Source: Taxillus chinensis (taxonomy: Eukaryota; Streptophyta; Magnoliopsida; Santalales; Loranthaceae). Taken from it: DNA of 64,000 nucleotides. Each line of letters opens with the position of its first letter. Position 1 is the stretch's first letter. The stretch lies in assembly GCA_023512835.1 (NCBI GenBank), contig CM042089.1, forward strand, positions 51,297,004 to 51,361,003, given 5' to 3'. The position numbers were made by a program, and so were the translations under genes. Below the pieces are notes generated by a model that was given only the letters and a program-made list of their open reading frames with translations, was not told the DNA's origin and searched no databases. This document shows positions 33,705-45,737 of the stretch, one piece after another.

Positions 33705-34381
33705 TTACGATTTATTTCCTTTTACTTGTTCAAGTTCATTCTCGAGTCTTTTTACAATAACTTTTAGGCCTGAGAGATTGGTATTTAGCAGATGATTTTC
33801 AGCCCTTAGATCATGATACCAAGCTTTTTTTCCTCTGAAGTCAGCTATGTCTTTTTCAAGTCTAGTAATAGTAAATTTAAGACGTTTATTCTGACTTTCC
33901 ATATCTTTGTACATTTGAGTAATTATTAGTCTCTCATTCTTTTCATGATCACGTTCAGTAATAAGATATTCTATTTTACTTATGAGCTCAGAGATAGAAG
34001 GTACCTCAGTATTTGCCATGAGGCAGACGTTCGGCTTAGGAGTTGGCTCATCATCCGAGGATTCCTCCTCTTCTTCCGAGCCACTAATGTACGTTGTCAT
34101 GAACGCCTTCATCTTGTTCTTGCTGTTGTCTGAGGTGGTACGTCGAGGAGTAACCTTGTCACTTTTCTCTGCCGTCTTAGATTCGGATCTGCATTCCTTG
34201 GCCCAGTGACCGGGTTTCCCACAATTAAAGCATTCTTGGGAGCTCGACTCCGATCGCTCCTTCCTTCTGGATGATGAGGGGCCTCTTCTGAATCCTTTTC
34301 TACTTTTCCGAAGGAATCATTCAAAGGATTTGACAAGAAGAGCTATTTCCTCTTCTGCGTCTGAGTCAGAATTCTCTGACT
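33705..34381 (-). pseudogene. gag: Sirevirus-3 gag, middle part
   Basis: Continues gag after the solo LTR: first CCHC knuckle at 34232-34191 (CFNCGKPGHWAKEC), acidic GSEEEEESSDDE, and a coiled-coil tail matching Sirevirus-1 5640-5975. It ends at a stop at 33705. Confidence 0.85.
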
Positions 34382-34386
34382 CATCC

Positions 34387-35806
34387 TATTGGATCAAGCC
34401 CAGAATTTGGATAATGCTGATAAAGCCTTATGTAATTTGATTTGAGATCTTTTGTGTTTCTTTGATCATTGCAGAAGATATGTTATTAATCCAGGAGATA
34501 CACTCGTGAGAGCAAAGCTAAGGACAGGATACATAATCCTGATCCGGACAAGAGTGAGTGTCGTCAAACACTTGGTAAATAATCAAGTCACCAATACATA
34601 CAGAATAAGGAACATCGTGAGGACTAAGAACTTAAAAGCTACGGATTACGGAATCTACTCTTAATGCCTCAAACGGACTAAGTCAAATTGATGCGGAGTA
34701 AGAATCTTGGTCTACAAGGTCGCACGGAGTAAAAGAGTCAACACGGAGCTAAAAAGTTAAGCCTTTCACTCAAATGAACTAAAGTAAAGAAGACACAGAG
34801 TAAGGCATCCGAGTCTTTCATACACACGGATTAAGAAAGTACTAATGCGGAATAAGGACCCGAGTCCTTATTCACACGGAGTAAGGAATGTAGATGCGGA
34901 GTAAGGAATCCGGACCACTCACTCATGCGGAGTAAGGATGTGCTAGTACGAAGTAAGCCATACGATCCTTTAGACTCACATGGAGTAAGGAACTTACATA
35001 CGGAGTAAGGAACTTACATATGGAGTAAGGAACTTACATACGGAGTAAGGAACTTACATATGGAGTAAGGAACTTACATACGGAGTAAGGAACTTACATG
35101 CGGAGTAAGGAAGCACTGACACGGGCTAAGGATTCCAGTATTAAATAGATACGGAGTAAGCAACCACTGACACGGAGTAAGGTTCCGAGCTTCATTAACT
35201 ACGGAGTAAGGAAAATTACACCGGACCAAGAAGATGCTGCTTCAACTTAACCGCATTTAAGGTTATCAGCTCGTAGTGTCCCGATGTAAGACAAACTTGT
35301 TGAGAACCTCAAGAATCTTACACATGGATCACCCGAATATGTGGATGCAACTTTAATTATATTTGGGAACTCACAAAGGCACTTATACTCTTCAAACCCA
35401 AGATCTTGAGCTCCACAAACCGCAGCAGTCAAGGCAGAGAGACTACCGTGGAATAGTTAGTGCTGAACGCATTCCGGAACTACAAGTTCCAAGGTTGTCT
35501 TTTAGGAATGTTTTTGTATAAATATTTATACTTATATATTTAAAGGGGTGTGCGAGTAAGCCTAAATCAATCCTGTGTATGCACAAGAGTTCAAAGAGAT
35601 AATATAGGCTAGAGTGTGAATCCTTTTGTAAATAGAGTGTAAAAGAGTCTTGTTTCTATTTTGTTGTATTTATCTTTTGATAATAAAACAAAATACTTCC
35701 ACTATCTGGTTATCTTCCGCAGTGATTCTATCACTTAACTAGATAAGTGTTTGTGTCATAAGAGAATATAAAGAGTTTGGATAAGAGCCTATTCACCCCC
35801 CCTTTA
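34387..35806 (+). mobile_element. Solo Sirevirus LTR inside gag
   Basis: A 1420-bp LTR of the Sirevirus family, opposite to its host, flanked by CATCC on both sides (34382-34386 and 35807-35811). Its ends are eroded: it starts TATTGGATC instead of TGTTGGATC and lacks the last ~20 bp (ends CCCCTTTA). It has the densest CGGAGTAAGG array, at 34976-35111. Confidence 0.9.
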
Positions 35807-35811
35807 CATCC

Positions 35812-36667
35812 GTATCATCCTCTTGATAATTACTGGAGCATTCCGTAGCTTTGAGGGCTACCCCTTTTTCTTTCCGAGCTATTTTCTCATCACGGTCAGT
35901 GTATCTGAATCTGACCTCATGAGTCCGAAGCTCTCCGTAAATTTCTTCAAGGGCAGTAAACGGCCAGTTTTTATTAGCTTGCATCTGGAGCTGCTTGGAG
36001 TAGTAGTGATCCGGCAGGGATCGAAAGAACTTGTCATTGATTTGAGACTGAGTGTAGTGTTCATTGACAGTTTTTAGCTCTAGAATGAGCTTGCCGAATC
36101 TCCGATAGATGCTCTCATGGGATTCGCCAGGTTTGTGATTGAAACTCTCAAAGTTCTGTCTGAGAGCACATATCACGTTTTGCATCTGGGACTGACTCCC
36201 CTCATAGAGGATTATCAGTTTATCCAGACAGCTTTTGCTGTCATGCAGCCCTAGACGTCCATGAAAGCCTCAGAATCCAAAGACGATGTAACGTAAGCCA
36301 GAGCCTTTTCGCTAGCGCACTGCCAGGCTCTTTCATCGTTGGTAAGTTCGGCATCCGTCTTTGGCCTTCTAACTCCATGTTCTCCGATAGTCATCGGAAT
36401 TAGAATCTCCTGATGAAGACAGGGCCACATGAGATGATCATGGCATACCATAAACATCTTCATGCGAGCTTTCCACTGGGAGGAAAGCTCAGGTGTGAAT
36501 TTGGGCGGTTTTGTCAGAGTAAAACCAGAACTCCGTGGTTGAGGAGTGGTGGCAGCAGCAGGTTGAGGTGGGTCAACGTTTTCACTACTGCTTCGATTCG
36601 GGACGGGCTCTTGTGCACCTCCGGAGTTAAGGCGAGTGTTGAATAGCATACTGCTTTCTTCGGCCAT
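35812..36667 (-). pseudogene. gag: Sirevirus-3 gag, N-terminal part
   Basis: ATG 36667 (MAEESSMLFNTRLNSGG) matches Sirevirus-1 gag. It covers the assembly domain to SSNYQEDDTD, where the solo LTR enters. A TAG near 36253 and a one-base deletion shortly after break the frame. Confidence 0.88.
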
Positions 36668-36714
36668 TGCTGAGAGTGAAAGAGTGGGATCCCTACTTAG
36701 AACAAATAGAACAT

Positions 36715-36726
36715 GCTCTGATACCA
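36715..36726 (-). other. Sirevirus-3 primer-binding site, initiator-Met tRNA
   Basis: TGGTATCAGAGC on the minus strand, two bases after the LTR end. Confidence 0.94.
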
Positions 36727-36728
36727 CT

Positions 36729-37861
36729 TGATGGTCCCTTGGAGCCTAGAGGGGGGTGAATAGGCTCTTATCGAAACTCTTTTGATTCTCTTATGACACA
36801 ACACTTATCTAGTTAAGTGATAGAATCACTGCGGGAGATAACCAGATAGTGGAAGTATTTTGTTTTATTATCAAAAGATAAATACAACAAAATAGAAGCA
36901 AGACTCTTTTACACTCTGTTTACAAAAGGATTCACACACTAGCCTATATTATGTCTTTGAACTCTTGTGCATACACAGGGTTGATTCAGGCTCGCTCGCA
37001 CACACACTCTATTTCAAATGTAGAAGTATGAATATTTATAAAAACATTCCTAAGAGACAACCTTGGAACTTGTAGTTCCGGAATGCGTTCAGCACTAACT
37101 ATTCCTCGGTAATCTCTCTGCCTTGAATGCTGTGGTTTGTGCAGATCAAGATCTTGGGTTTGAAGAGTATAAGTGCCTTTGTGAGTTCCCAAGTATAATT
37201 AAAGTTATGTCTACATATCCGGGTGATCCACGTGTAAGATTCTTCAGGTTCTCAACGAGTTTGTCTTACATCGGGACACCACGAGCTGATAACTTTAAAT
37301 GCGGTAAGTTGAAGTAGCATCTTCTTGGTCCGGTGTAATTTTCCTTACTCCATTGCTAATGAAGCTCGGAACCTTACTCCGTGTCAGTGGTTGCTTACTC
37401 CGTATCTATTTGGTACTGGAATCCTTAGTCCGTGTCAGCGCTTCCTTTTTCCGCATGTAAGTTCCTTACTCGGTACGAGTTTCTTACTCCGTGCGAGTTT
37501 AAAGGATCGGATGGCTTACTCCGTACTAGCACATTCTTACTCCGCATGAGTGAGTGGTCCAGATTCCTTACTCCGCATCTGGTTTCCTTACTTCGTGCGA
37601 CTAAAGACTCGAGTCCTTATTCCGCATCAGTACTTCCTTACTCCGTATGTATGGGGGACTTGGTTATTTACCAAGTGTTTTTGCGACACTCACTCTCGTC
37701 CGGATCAGGATTATATATCCTGTCCTTAGCTTTGCTCTTACGAGTGTATCTCCGGATTAATAACATATCTTCGCAATGATTAAAGACAAAACACAAAAGA
37801 TCTCAAATCAAATTACATAGGGCTTTATCAGCATTATGCAAATTCTGGGCTTGATCCAACA
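36729..37861 (-). repeat. Sirevirus-3 5' LTR
   Basis: 1133 bp, TGTTGGATC...GGGACCATCA on the minus strand. It is shorter than its siblings because the CGGAGTAAGG field (37330-37660) has fewer units. Confidence 0.92.
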
Positions 37862-38036
37862 CATAACTATCATGGTAGTTAAACGTATAAATAAATCATA
37901 GTTAAAAAATAAATGACAACTGTAATGGCAGTTAAACAAGTAAATCACAGTTACGGCTAGAAATTAATTCTACAACAGTACAATGAAAATAATCTCCTAA
38001 TCCTAGTTTTAGACATAACTCTCTAAAGTGTGTATG

Positions 38037-38054
38037 TCTCCAGCAGAGTCGCCA
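38037..38054 (-). other. Tat-2 primer-binding site, tRNA-Arg
   Basis: TGGCGACTCTGCTGGAGA, two bases after the LTR end GATGACA. It resembles the Arg-tRNA PBS known for Ogre-type elements and fixes the orientation of all LTRs of this family in the window. Confidence 0.85.
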
Positions 38055-38497
38055 GTTGTCATCACTGGTTTCCATTTGGGCCCGTTTGGGGTGGGCTCAA
38101 ACTAAACCAATGGTGAGAAATTTAGAGTCACCACCAACTGTTTTTCGGGTACAGTTAGATACCCTCTGCTTTGAGTAATTTAAAGGTGTGGTCTACGTTA
38201 TCAGAGAAGGGTTCGGGAGTTGGTTACGTGTAGGAAAGGATTAGCACCCCTACAGCGCCCTTTTGGTATCTATTTTTGGAGGAGGAGGTTTTCTATTTAT
38301 TTGCACTGCCGTGATTCGGTTGAGGCACTATTGTTTTCTGAAAAAGTCTATGCTTTTTATTTAACTAAGTTATTTGTCAAAGTTATGGTTAAAATTGATT
38401 TACCCTAAATCTCTAAAGGGAATCCTAAAAATCTTATTTTTGCTTTTTTATTTGAGGTGGAAAATGAAATCCTACGGTTTTATTTTTGTTTTGTTTT

Positions 38498-38547
<50 letters not shown>

Positions 38548-39475
38548 TTTGGAAGACATTTTGGAAAACATTTTGTTAAAACATTTTATTGAAAACATTT
38601 TGAAAACATTTTATTGCAAAACGTTTTTGTTTTTTTGTTTTTTTGTTTTTGTTTTTTTTGTTTGTTTGTTTTTTAAGGAGACATTTTTGAAAACATTTTG
38701 AAAACCTTTTATTGAAAACGTTTTGGAAAACATTTTGTGGAAACGTTTTGTTTTTTGTTTGTTTTTTTTTTAAGAATTAACCATATCAAAACCACATTAA
38801 AAAACAAAACCACCCTCTCTCTTTTTTGCTTCTTTTTTTTTTCTTTTTTCTCCTTTTCATTTTCGTTCCTCTCTTTGTTGTCTCTTTTTTCTTACTATTC
38901 TTTACAATATATACAAAAAAACAATACAAGGAAAATACAACAGATGTCAACAACATAAAAAGGAAAATATAAGGAAAATATAACACATAACAACAACTGA
39001 GAAAAGAAAAAAAATATACAAGAAAAGACTAAGAATTACATCAAATATAAAGATAAATAAGCTAAGAAATAAATAAATGATAGAAATCATCTAGGATTAT
39101 ATAACCAACTTTAGAGCTTCGAACATCGGACTGCTGTGTGAATCCCGTCCACGCCGATAGTTGCCTGCTCCAAATACCAAATCACTGAATTCCGTAGTTC
39201 AAATAACAGAAATCAGCTAGGATTTGGAGACTGCAACAGTGTACGGAATTGAGAGAGAAAAACGTGGGAGAAGGTATATATTTTTAAATTGAAATGGGAA
39301 GGAATTTGGGATTTGGGTAAGAGAACCCGTACAAGAGAGGAGTGAGAAAAGGAGTTTTTTTGTTTGTTGTTTTTTGTTTTTTTGTTTTGTTGGAAAGGGA
39401 ATTCGCAGGAAAAGAGAGAGAATATGGAAAGGAAAGAGCTGGGTGAAGCAAAGGGACAAAAGCTTGGGTGACGAT

Positions 39476-40999
39476 TGATAACATGCATTTATGCCGTTAT
39501 TCTATTGCCTATTTAGGGGTGTTTAAGAGCATGATTAGAGCCTTATTGTATTATATTTCATTTATATTTGCTCTAACCCCTAGGAAGATGCTATTTGCAT
39601 ATACATGCGCTTTTCGGCTGTTTTGTTAGGTTTTGGAGATTAATTTTGACCAAGTAGATGGCCTCAAACCAATTGGCGTGCAGAACTAAAGTTTCTCAGA
39701 ATGATGTCCTCTACCTTCCACAGAAGTTTTAGAGCCAAAGGCCTTAAACGCCAATTGGACCAATTGGCATGCAAGCATATTACTGCATATCAGCCTTCTA
39801 CATGAAGCAAGGAAGCTTGGGGGAAAATTTCACCTGATTTGGAGCTATACGCCAATTGGGCATATGATGTTCAAATTGACGTGTAACCATATTTTTGCAA
39901 CGATTCAGTCGTTTTGTTATGCTAATCATTCTTTCCTAAAGGACCTTGTTCATATTGTGCTTAGATTGGGAGATTTTAATGTTGGAAGTGTCACTTATCA
40001 AAACTACGTCGTTTTGATAAGTTGTGACAGATAGGCTAGGGCACACTTTATAATACATCATTCAGGCCCATCCAGTAGCTATATAAGGACGTCTACACGT
40101 CCTTGGAGGAGAGGAGGCAACACAACACGTTTTTGGAGATTTTTACAGGGTTTCACGTTTTTAGAGAGAGAAAGAGAAGGCTCACGTTCTTGGAGCTGCC
40201 GGCCCTAAGAGTTTGATGGCTAGAGAAGGTCCAGAGTTGAAGTTCTGCCGCTCTTGGTTCTAAGATGATGTTCTTTATTTGTTTATGCTTTGTCAAGAAC
40301 ATGCGTAAGTAGTCTTTTAATCTAGGGGAGCAATGTAGCCCCCTAAGTTGTTAAACTGATTATTTGAATATTGGGTTTGTTTAATTGAGATTGCATGTTT
40401 TATGAATCTGTTCTTCATCTTTTAATATCTGGGGTGTACACTTGGGTTTTCTTAGCCTTAGTCTGAGGCTGATCTTTGATTCATAACATATTTGTGATTG
40501 GTGTGACCATTATCCTGTCATGAGTATTATAATTATGCTTTGTATGTTGCTGCTATGATGACCATTCAGGCAAACAGCACTTAGAAGGTTTTCAATGACC
40601 ATTTGTAGAACCTTGGCTTAGTTATGACATGTTATCAATTAAATAATCTCAAGAACCTTATAATTAGTAGAAGCAGCGTAGGGAGGTGAAGTTGTCACCC
40701 TAGATACCTTTAATCCTTGAATCTTAATCCTAAAATCAACTTGCTTTCTTTGATATTTTAGAGAACCACATAAAAATTAGATCTTTAGTTTAAAAAAGAA
40801 AACTTTTTGCCAAGACATTTTATAGAACAAGAGTAATTGGGTGTTTTGATTTAAGAACTAGAAAACTAGGCTAATCCCTGTGGGTTCGACCCCTTGCTTG
40901 CTGCTATTCTTTTAGTGCAAACTTAGGGAATTTATTATCTTGAAGAGAGATTTTACGACATTAGCTAGCTCTTTAGGGAGGCTAAAAATCTGTCTGTCA
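39476..40999 (+). mobile_element. Solo LTR, TGATAAC family, copy 3
   Basis: 1524 bp from TGATAACATGC to CTGTCTGTCA, flanked by ACGAT (39471-39475 and 41000-41004). It is more diverged than copies 1, 2 and 4: the palindrome is degenerate (CAAAACTACGTCGTTTTGAT near 39999) and the TATA motif is TATATAAG near 40080. Confidence 0.92.
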
Positions 41000-41459
41000 A
41001 CGATTCTGGGGAAACGGAAGAGCTTGGGTATTAAGACTCTGGGCATACGTATCCTAAGGGAAAAGGCTTGGGCGTATGTGAGAGAGAGATGGCAGCGATT
41101 GTGTTTTTTTTTGTTTTTGTCAGAGTTCTCTTTTTTTGGGCGTAATTTGGGCATTCTCCTCCTTTAATGGCGTGGATAGAAGGCTAGATTTAAAGGGGGT
41201 GGCTGCATCTCATTAATTGTTGCATTTAATGCTTTGTCGGGTGTATTATTAATCCCAGTATTATTAATTTCCAGATTCTATACTTTGTCTGGTGGTTGGA
41301 TGACCTGTGTGTAAAATGAGGCAGCTCGTGATTGCTTTTTCGTTCTTTTATTGAGCACATGCGTCTGACAGGCATTGAAAAGCATCTCTGACAATTGCCA
41401 ACAAATAAAAACGCATCCCGTGAGCAAACAATGAGAGAACCAGCGAAAGAGGCCAAACA

Positions 41460-41850
41460 TCGAAGGTCAAAGGTCAAAGGGTCAGAGTGTCAGCAGGTCG
41501 AAGTGTCGGCAGGGTCGAAGTTTCGGTGGGTCGGAGGTCAATGGTCAATGGGTCAAAGAGCTAAGGGTCGAAGGGCAAGGGGCGAAGGGTCGAAAGTCCA
41601 CGGGTCGGAGGTCAACGGTCAACGGGTCGAAGTGTCGGCAGGTCGAAGGTCAACAGTCAACAGGTCGAAGAGCTAAGGGTCGAAGGTCCACGAGTCGAAG
41701 TGTCGGCAGGTCGGAGTGTCGGCAGGGCGGAGGGTCAAAGGCGTATAAGCTAAAAAGCTTCGAGGTTTCGAGGCTTCGAGGTTTCGAGGCTTCGTGGCTT
41801 CGAGGCTTCGAGTCTTCGAGGCTTCGAGGCTTTGAGGCTTCGAGTCTTCA
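41460..41850. repeat. GGTCGAAG / CTTCGAGG short repeats in Tat LTR
   Basis: Runs of 8-10-bp units: GGTCGAAG and GGTCAACGG types at 41460-41750, then CTTCGAGG at 41757-41850. Equivalent fields lie in the other Tat LTRs (52370-52770, 55850-56300, 59340-60420). ORFs here are artefacts of the repeats. Confidence 0.85.
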
Positions 41851-42319
41851 AACTTTTAATTACCTTTTTACCCCCACCCAAAATGCAAAAATGGACAACC
41901 TTTCGGGGATTGTTTGGGAGGATCCTTATTCGCAAAAATAGACATTTTGGACTATTCCTCACATGCACATTTTTGGGCAGTTTGACCAGGGGCATTGACC
42001 GTCTTTTGGCAAAGTTGACGTTTTCCAACAAAAATTGTTTTGGCCATAACTTCTTCATTTTAAATCAGAATTGAGCTCGGTCAAGTGCGTTAGTCTCCAA
42101 ATTTCGTCCTCTATCACTTGGCATTGATGTTGGGACACTTTAGGGGCTTGAAACAGAGGTTATCAATTTTGGGCTTCCCTGTTCGTGTCAATGCATCCAT
42201 CTTGTGCAAATTACGGGGAATCTCTAAGGACCTGTTCAACAAGGTATACGGCTCGGGCAAAAAGGTATATACATCGAATGGGGTTAGTATGTCTAACCCA
42301 GACAAAATGGGGTCCAACA

Positions 42320-42804
42320 TGGCATGCACATTATTTTGCGCTGAAATGATGGTAGAAGGTATATATTGATAAGAGGAGTAATAATGTCTTCTGCACGCAG
42401 TATCCTAGCTGCCATTTAGAGGAAAAAATGACAAAAAACCATCTTTTTGCCTCAACGACACTTCAATGATATCATGTGCAGAAGGGACAATTGATTTACA
42501 ACTGATGAGGGTCCCACCATAAAACTTTGGGACGATTTAGACCTGTATGCGATAATGGTCATATCACGTGCAAGGGGTATTTTTGTCCATTGTGCCTGAA
42601 ATTTTTAGGACACGTGTATGATGAGATTTGGAGCATATGTTCTTATGCACGCAATATGATTTGAGGACGGGATCTAGGTCAAACAAGAAAAAAAATGAAT
42701 TTTAGATTTCCATTTGGGGAAAAACTGGTTTTTGCTGTTACAACTTGATATCACCTTTCTTCTCCTGCAATTCTTCAAGCCAAACGTCAGCCCTTCATAG
42801 CAAG
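42320..42804 (+). other. Leader of the unclassified element
   Basis: No gene seen. AT-rich with one CACGTG (about 42611). Confidence 0.4.
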
Positions 42805-43455
42805 ATGGTGCAAACAAGGAGGTCAGGCAAGAAAAAGGTCCAATCATCAAGTTCTTCAAGCAGTGAGGATAGGGAGATGTTCTTAGGGCATGCCTTAGAT
42901 CTGAGAGCTTTGGAGGACTCAGAACTTGGATGGTCAAGTGAGCTGGCCCCCAAGATTCAATATCTCGGCTTAATTAGGTTAGTTTCAGCCTGTTATGCCA
43001 TCTATTACACTGAATTGCAAGAGTTCTATCATTCCATTTATTTAAATAAGGAAGAAGATGAAATCCTAGGGCAGGTGCAGGGAGTTTATATCCGTATAAC
43101 ACCTGAGATCATTAGGAAATGCTTTAATCACCCTGTAACTACTGATCATTTCCCTCAACTGAACTTAAGGGAGTATGGTATTGCATTTAATTATGCCAAT
43201 CGGTTTGAGAGAAGGAGGCAATTTACCAAAAATGGCTTTGAGGGTAAGTTTAGATACCTCGTACACCTTGTAGGGAAGTGTTTACTGCTGCAGACTAGTG
43301 GAATGGATGGTGTGCCTAAGACACATCTAGAATTCATGTACAGCATTGACCATATGTTGAATGTGGATTGGGCCACTGCCATTTTCACATGGTGGAAGAA
43401 GAATTTGACAAAACGGGTCTATAGCAGAATGCACTGTGTAGTTTTTCAGAGCTAG
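42805..43455 (+). pseudogene. Diverged extra ORF, N-terminal domain
   Basis: ATG 42805 (MVQTRRSGKKKVQSSSS, a basic start) opens 216 codons. After a Ser-rich linker there is a helical domain: YYTELQEFYHSIYLN, VQGVYIRITPEIIRKCFNHP and VHLVGKCLLLQTSG. The pattern VRGVyIRiTPevI matches the Sirevirus-1 stretch IRGKPIKITPQVICDAL, so the two genes share this domain, similar to those found in other plant transposon-associated proteins. TAG at 43453 breaks it; the protein seems to continue in other frames. Confidence 0.65.
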
Positions 43456-44179
43456 CATGCCCAACATTTTGCCTATTTGGACAGCAACCCTTCCCCTCTC
43501 AGTGGATTTTGAGAGTGCTGCAGCCTGTAGGAGCTTTGGGGGTGAGTCCTAGAGGGAATTGGGGGGATACCCCCCAAGCTGTACCACAGCCATCTAGGCA
43601 CAGTGTTCATATGGAGAGGCCCACTGAATTTGCAAAGGACACCTCCACCCCAATGGCTGAAAGGAAGCAAATCTTATTCAAGCTCACTGCAATGTATATG
43701 CAGTACAATGTGCATAATGAGATATTTTTAAATTCCTTCAAGGTATAAGTGGCTAGGTGGTAAGTGAGGTGGAAGTTATTAACTAGGCATTTACCAATGG
43801 GCACATCAATAGTGTCCAGTTTGAAGAGTTAATGGCACTCATCTCTCAAGACCAGCAGGCTACCTCTAGACCTACACCAAGGGCATGGGAAGCCCCAGAG
43901 GCTCCTGCTGCTGCTGCCACTGATGCATGGAGACAAGAAACTCAAGAGCTTAGAAAGGATCAAGCTAAGATAAAGCGCGAGGTGGAGGAGCTGAAGAAAG
44001 ATAACAAAGAAATCAAAGGTCTTCTGGGAAAAATTTGGAGAACCTTGAGCAGAAAGAAAAAGTCTGCAAGTTCTCCAGTAGTGGAGATATCTGACGAGGA
44101 CTCACCTCCATCCCAGGAGGACTCGCCTCCAGCCTATGAGGGCTCCTACCATGCCCAACCAGAGCAACCACAGCCTGAA
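43456..44179 (+). pseudogene. Diverged extra ORF, middle and coiled-coil
   Basis: Two frames follow, 43509-43748 (TSTPMAERKQILFKLTAMYM) and 43832-44179. The latter has an Ala/Pro-rich start, a strong coiled coil (ETQELRKDQAKIKREVEEL) and an acidic Ser/Pro tail. Frameshifts separate them. The solo LTR enters at 44180 right after a GAA codon; the same frame resumes at 45738. Confidence 0.6.
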
Positions 44180-45732
44180 TGATAACGAGCATTTATGCCG
44201 TTATCCTATGCCATATTTAGGGTGTTTTAGAGTATGTTTTGAGCCTATTTGCATGGTATTTTGCATATATTTGCCCTAACCCCTAGGAAGACCTTGTTTG
44301 GTGTATAGTTGTACTTTTTGAGTGGTTTTGGCAGGTTTTGGAGCAACTTTTTCCCACACACTTTGGCTAGATCACTCCATACACTCAAGAGGAAGCTATA
44401 GGAAGAAGATGGAAGCAAAATAAGAGCAAAATGAAGGTGCACGCAAAAAGGTGTTTCTCATATGCAAGGAGTTTGATGCATGGATGCTTTCTATAAGTTC
44501 TACTGAAGCTTTGGAGCAAATTTGGGCTGATTTGGAGCTGCACGCAAAAAGGACCTTCTCGCGTGCATTCTCGCGTGCAGGCAGTTTTGAGCTCCAAATG
44601 ATGTGTTTTGTTGTTTTAATCATTTTCATATAAAGAACTTGGGTCAAATTTGGTGTAGTTTGAGTTTTATTGAGCCTGGAACGTCGAATAGTGTCACTAA
44701 CCAAAACGACGTCGTTTTGGCTGCGACCACATTTATAATTAGGGCACACCTTTTGTAACCCTAATTTGGCTCACTAAATCTTATAAATAGGGGGCTTGGG
44801 AGGCATTATAAAGCATCCTTGGTTAGACAATCTGATCTGAGTTCTGAAGAAGAGCTATAGCCGTTGCTAAAAGATTGGATTGTCCTTTGCCGGCACTGGA
44901 GTTGGAGAGGAGCGATTTTGGGTAGCAGACGCCGGAGTCTTTGGAGGCCGGAGTCCTGGTTCATCTTGGGTTCTTCCTTTATTGTCCTGGTATTGTAATC
45001 ATGTTCTTTCTTGTAATTTCTTTTTCTTTCATTATGATTATGGGGTAGTTTTGTTAGTCTAGGGGAGCAATGTAGCCCCTAATGTGTTGTACTTAGTTTG
45101 GTTTATGGTTTATGCTTGTCCAATGAAATGAAATTCAGTTCTTGTTTAATTCACTTGTATGAAAGTAAATGCCTGATTTATGCATGATTAGGTAATCTTA
45201 GCCCTTGTCTAGGGTGGAACACTAGTGAATTAGATTTAATGTTGTATGATGGACCAAGTCTACAACTATTAGATTGTTTATCTACCTTGATCACTTTTAT
45301 TCACATGGGCCAAATGGGATAAAAGCCTTAAATCTATCTTAGCATGGACCAAATGTAAGATAGGTAGGAGATAATCAACATGAACATGAATTAGAGCTTA
45401 AATCAAGAACAAGTGCCATAATCCAGATTATTACAATCCATTGGGTGGTAAACATTGTGACCCTAGATCTTTAATCACTGAAATCTCTATACCAATTGCT
45501 TGCCAACAATCTGATTTATTCACTTTTGCTTTAGCTATTCATAATTCAACCTATTTGCACAACTTAAATCATTTTTTGAGACATGGACCAAATCTGTTAG
45601 TTTAGTGATCATCTATCTTTCAGCAATAGTTCCTTTCTTGTGGGATCGATAATCGGGGTTTCAATACTCCACTTATTACTTGGCCAGTGCACTTGCTGCA
45701 TACCTATACCACATATAAAAACTCATAGGTCA
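44180..45732 (+). mobile_element. Solo LTR, TGATAAC family, copy 4
   Basis: 1553 bp, TGATAACGAGC...CATAGGTCA, flanked by CTGAA (44175-44179 and 45733-45737). It contains CCAAAACGACGTCGTTTTGG at 44701-44720 and TATAAATAG at 44782-44790. The CACGTG cores of copies 1 and 2 are mutated here (GCACGC, TCGCGTG). Confidence 0.94.
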
Positions 45733-45737
45733 CTGAA

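Larger units (their letters stand above)
27615..37861 (-). mobile_element. Sirevirus-3 (Ty1/copia), 3' end missing
   Basis: On the minus strand: 5' LTR (37861-36729), PBS, gag, protease, integrase, RT-RNase H, spacer, and the first ~76 codons of the extra ORF. Protein sequence is close to Sirevirus-1 throughout. The rest of the extra ORF and the 3' LTR are lost at the junction with the Sirevirus-2 LTR. It retains the protease and integrase missing from Sirevirus-1. A solo LTR of the same family interrupts gag (34387-35806). Confidence 0.88.
37862..42319 (-). mobile_element. Tat-2 (Tat/Ogre), 5' end
   Basis: On the minus strand: 5' LTR (42319-38057), PBS of tRNA-Arg type, then about 175 bp of internal leader until Sirevirus-3 cuts it at 37861. 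Beyond 42319 there is no polypurine tract, which agrees with a 5' LTR. The remaining internal region has no gene. Confidence 0.82.
38057..42319 (-). repeat. Tat-2 5' LTR, interrupted
   Basis: Starts TGTTGGACCCC at 42319 and ends GATGACA at 38057; about 2.73 kb once the solo LTR is removed. Contains a run of 48 T (38499-38546), A/T-rich tracts, and GGTCGAAG/CTTCGAGG repeats at 41460-41850. Confidence 0.85.

Noticed and set aside
34640..35220. CRISPR-like regular repeats
   Set aside because: Short repeats inside an LTR of a plant retrotransposon; spacers are not unique and spacing is irregular.
41395..41676. Arg/Gly/Ser-rich protein
   Set aside because: Translation of GGTCGAAG repeats; the same applies at 52294-52770 and 59684-60296.
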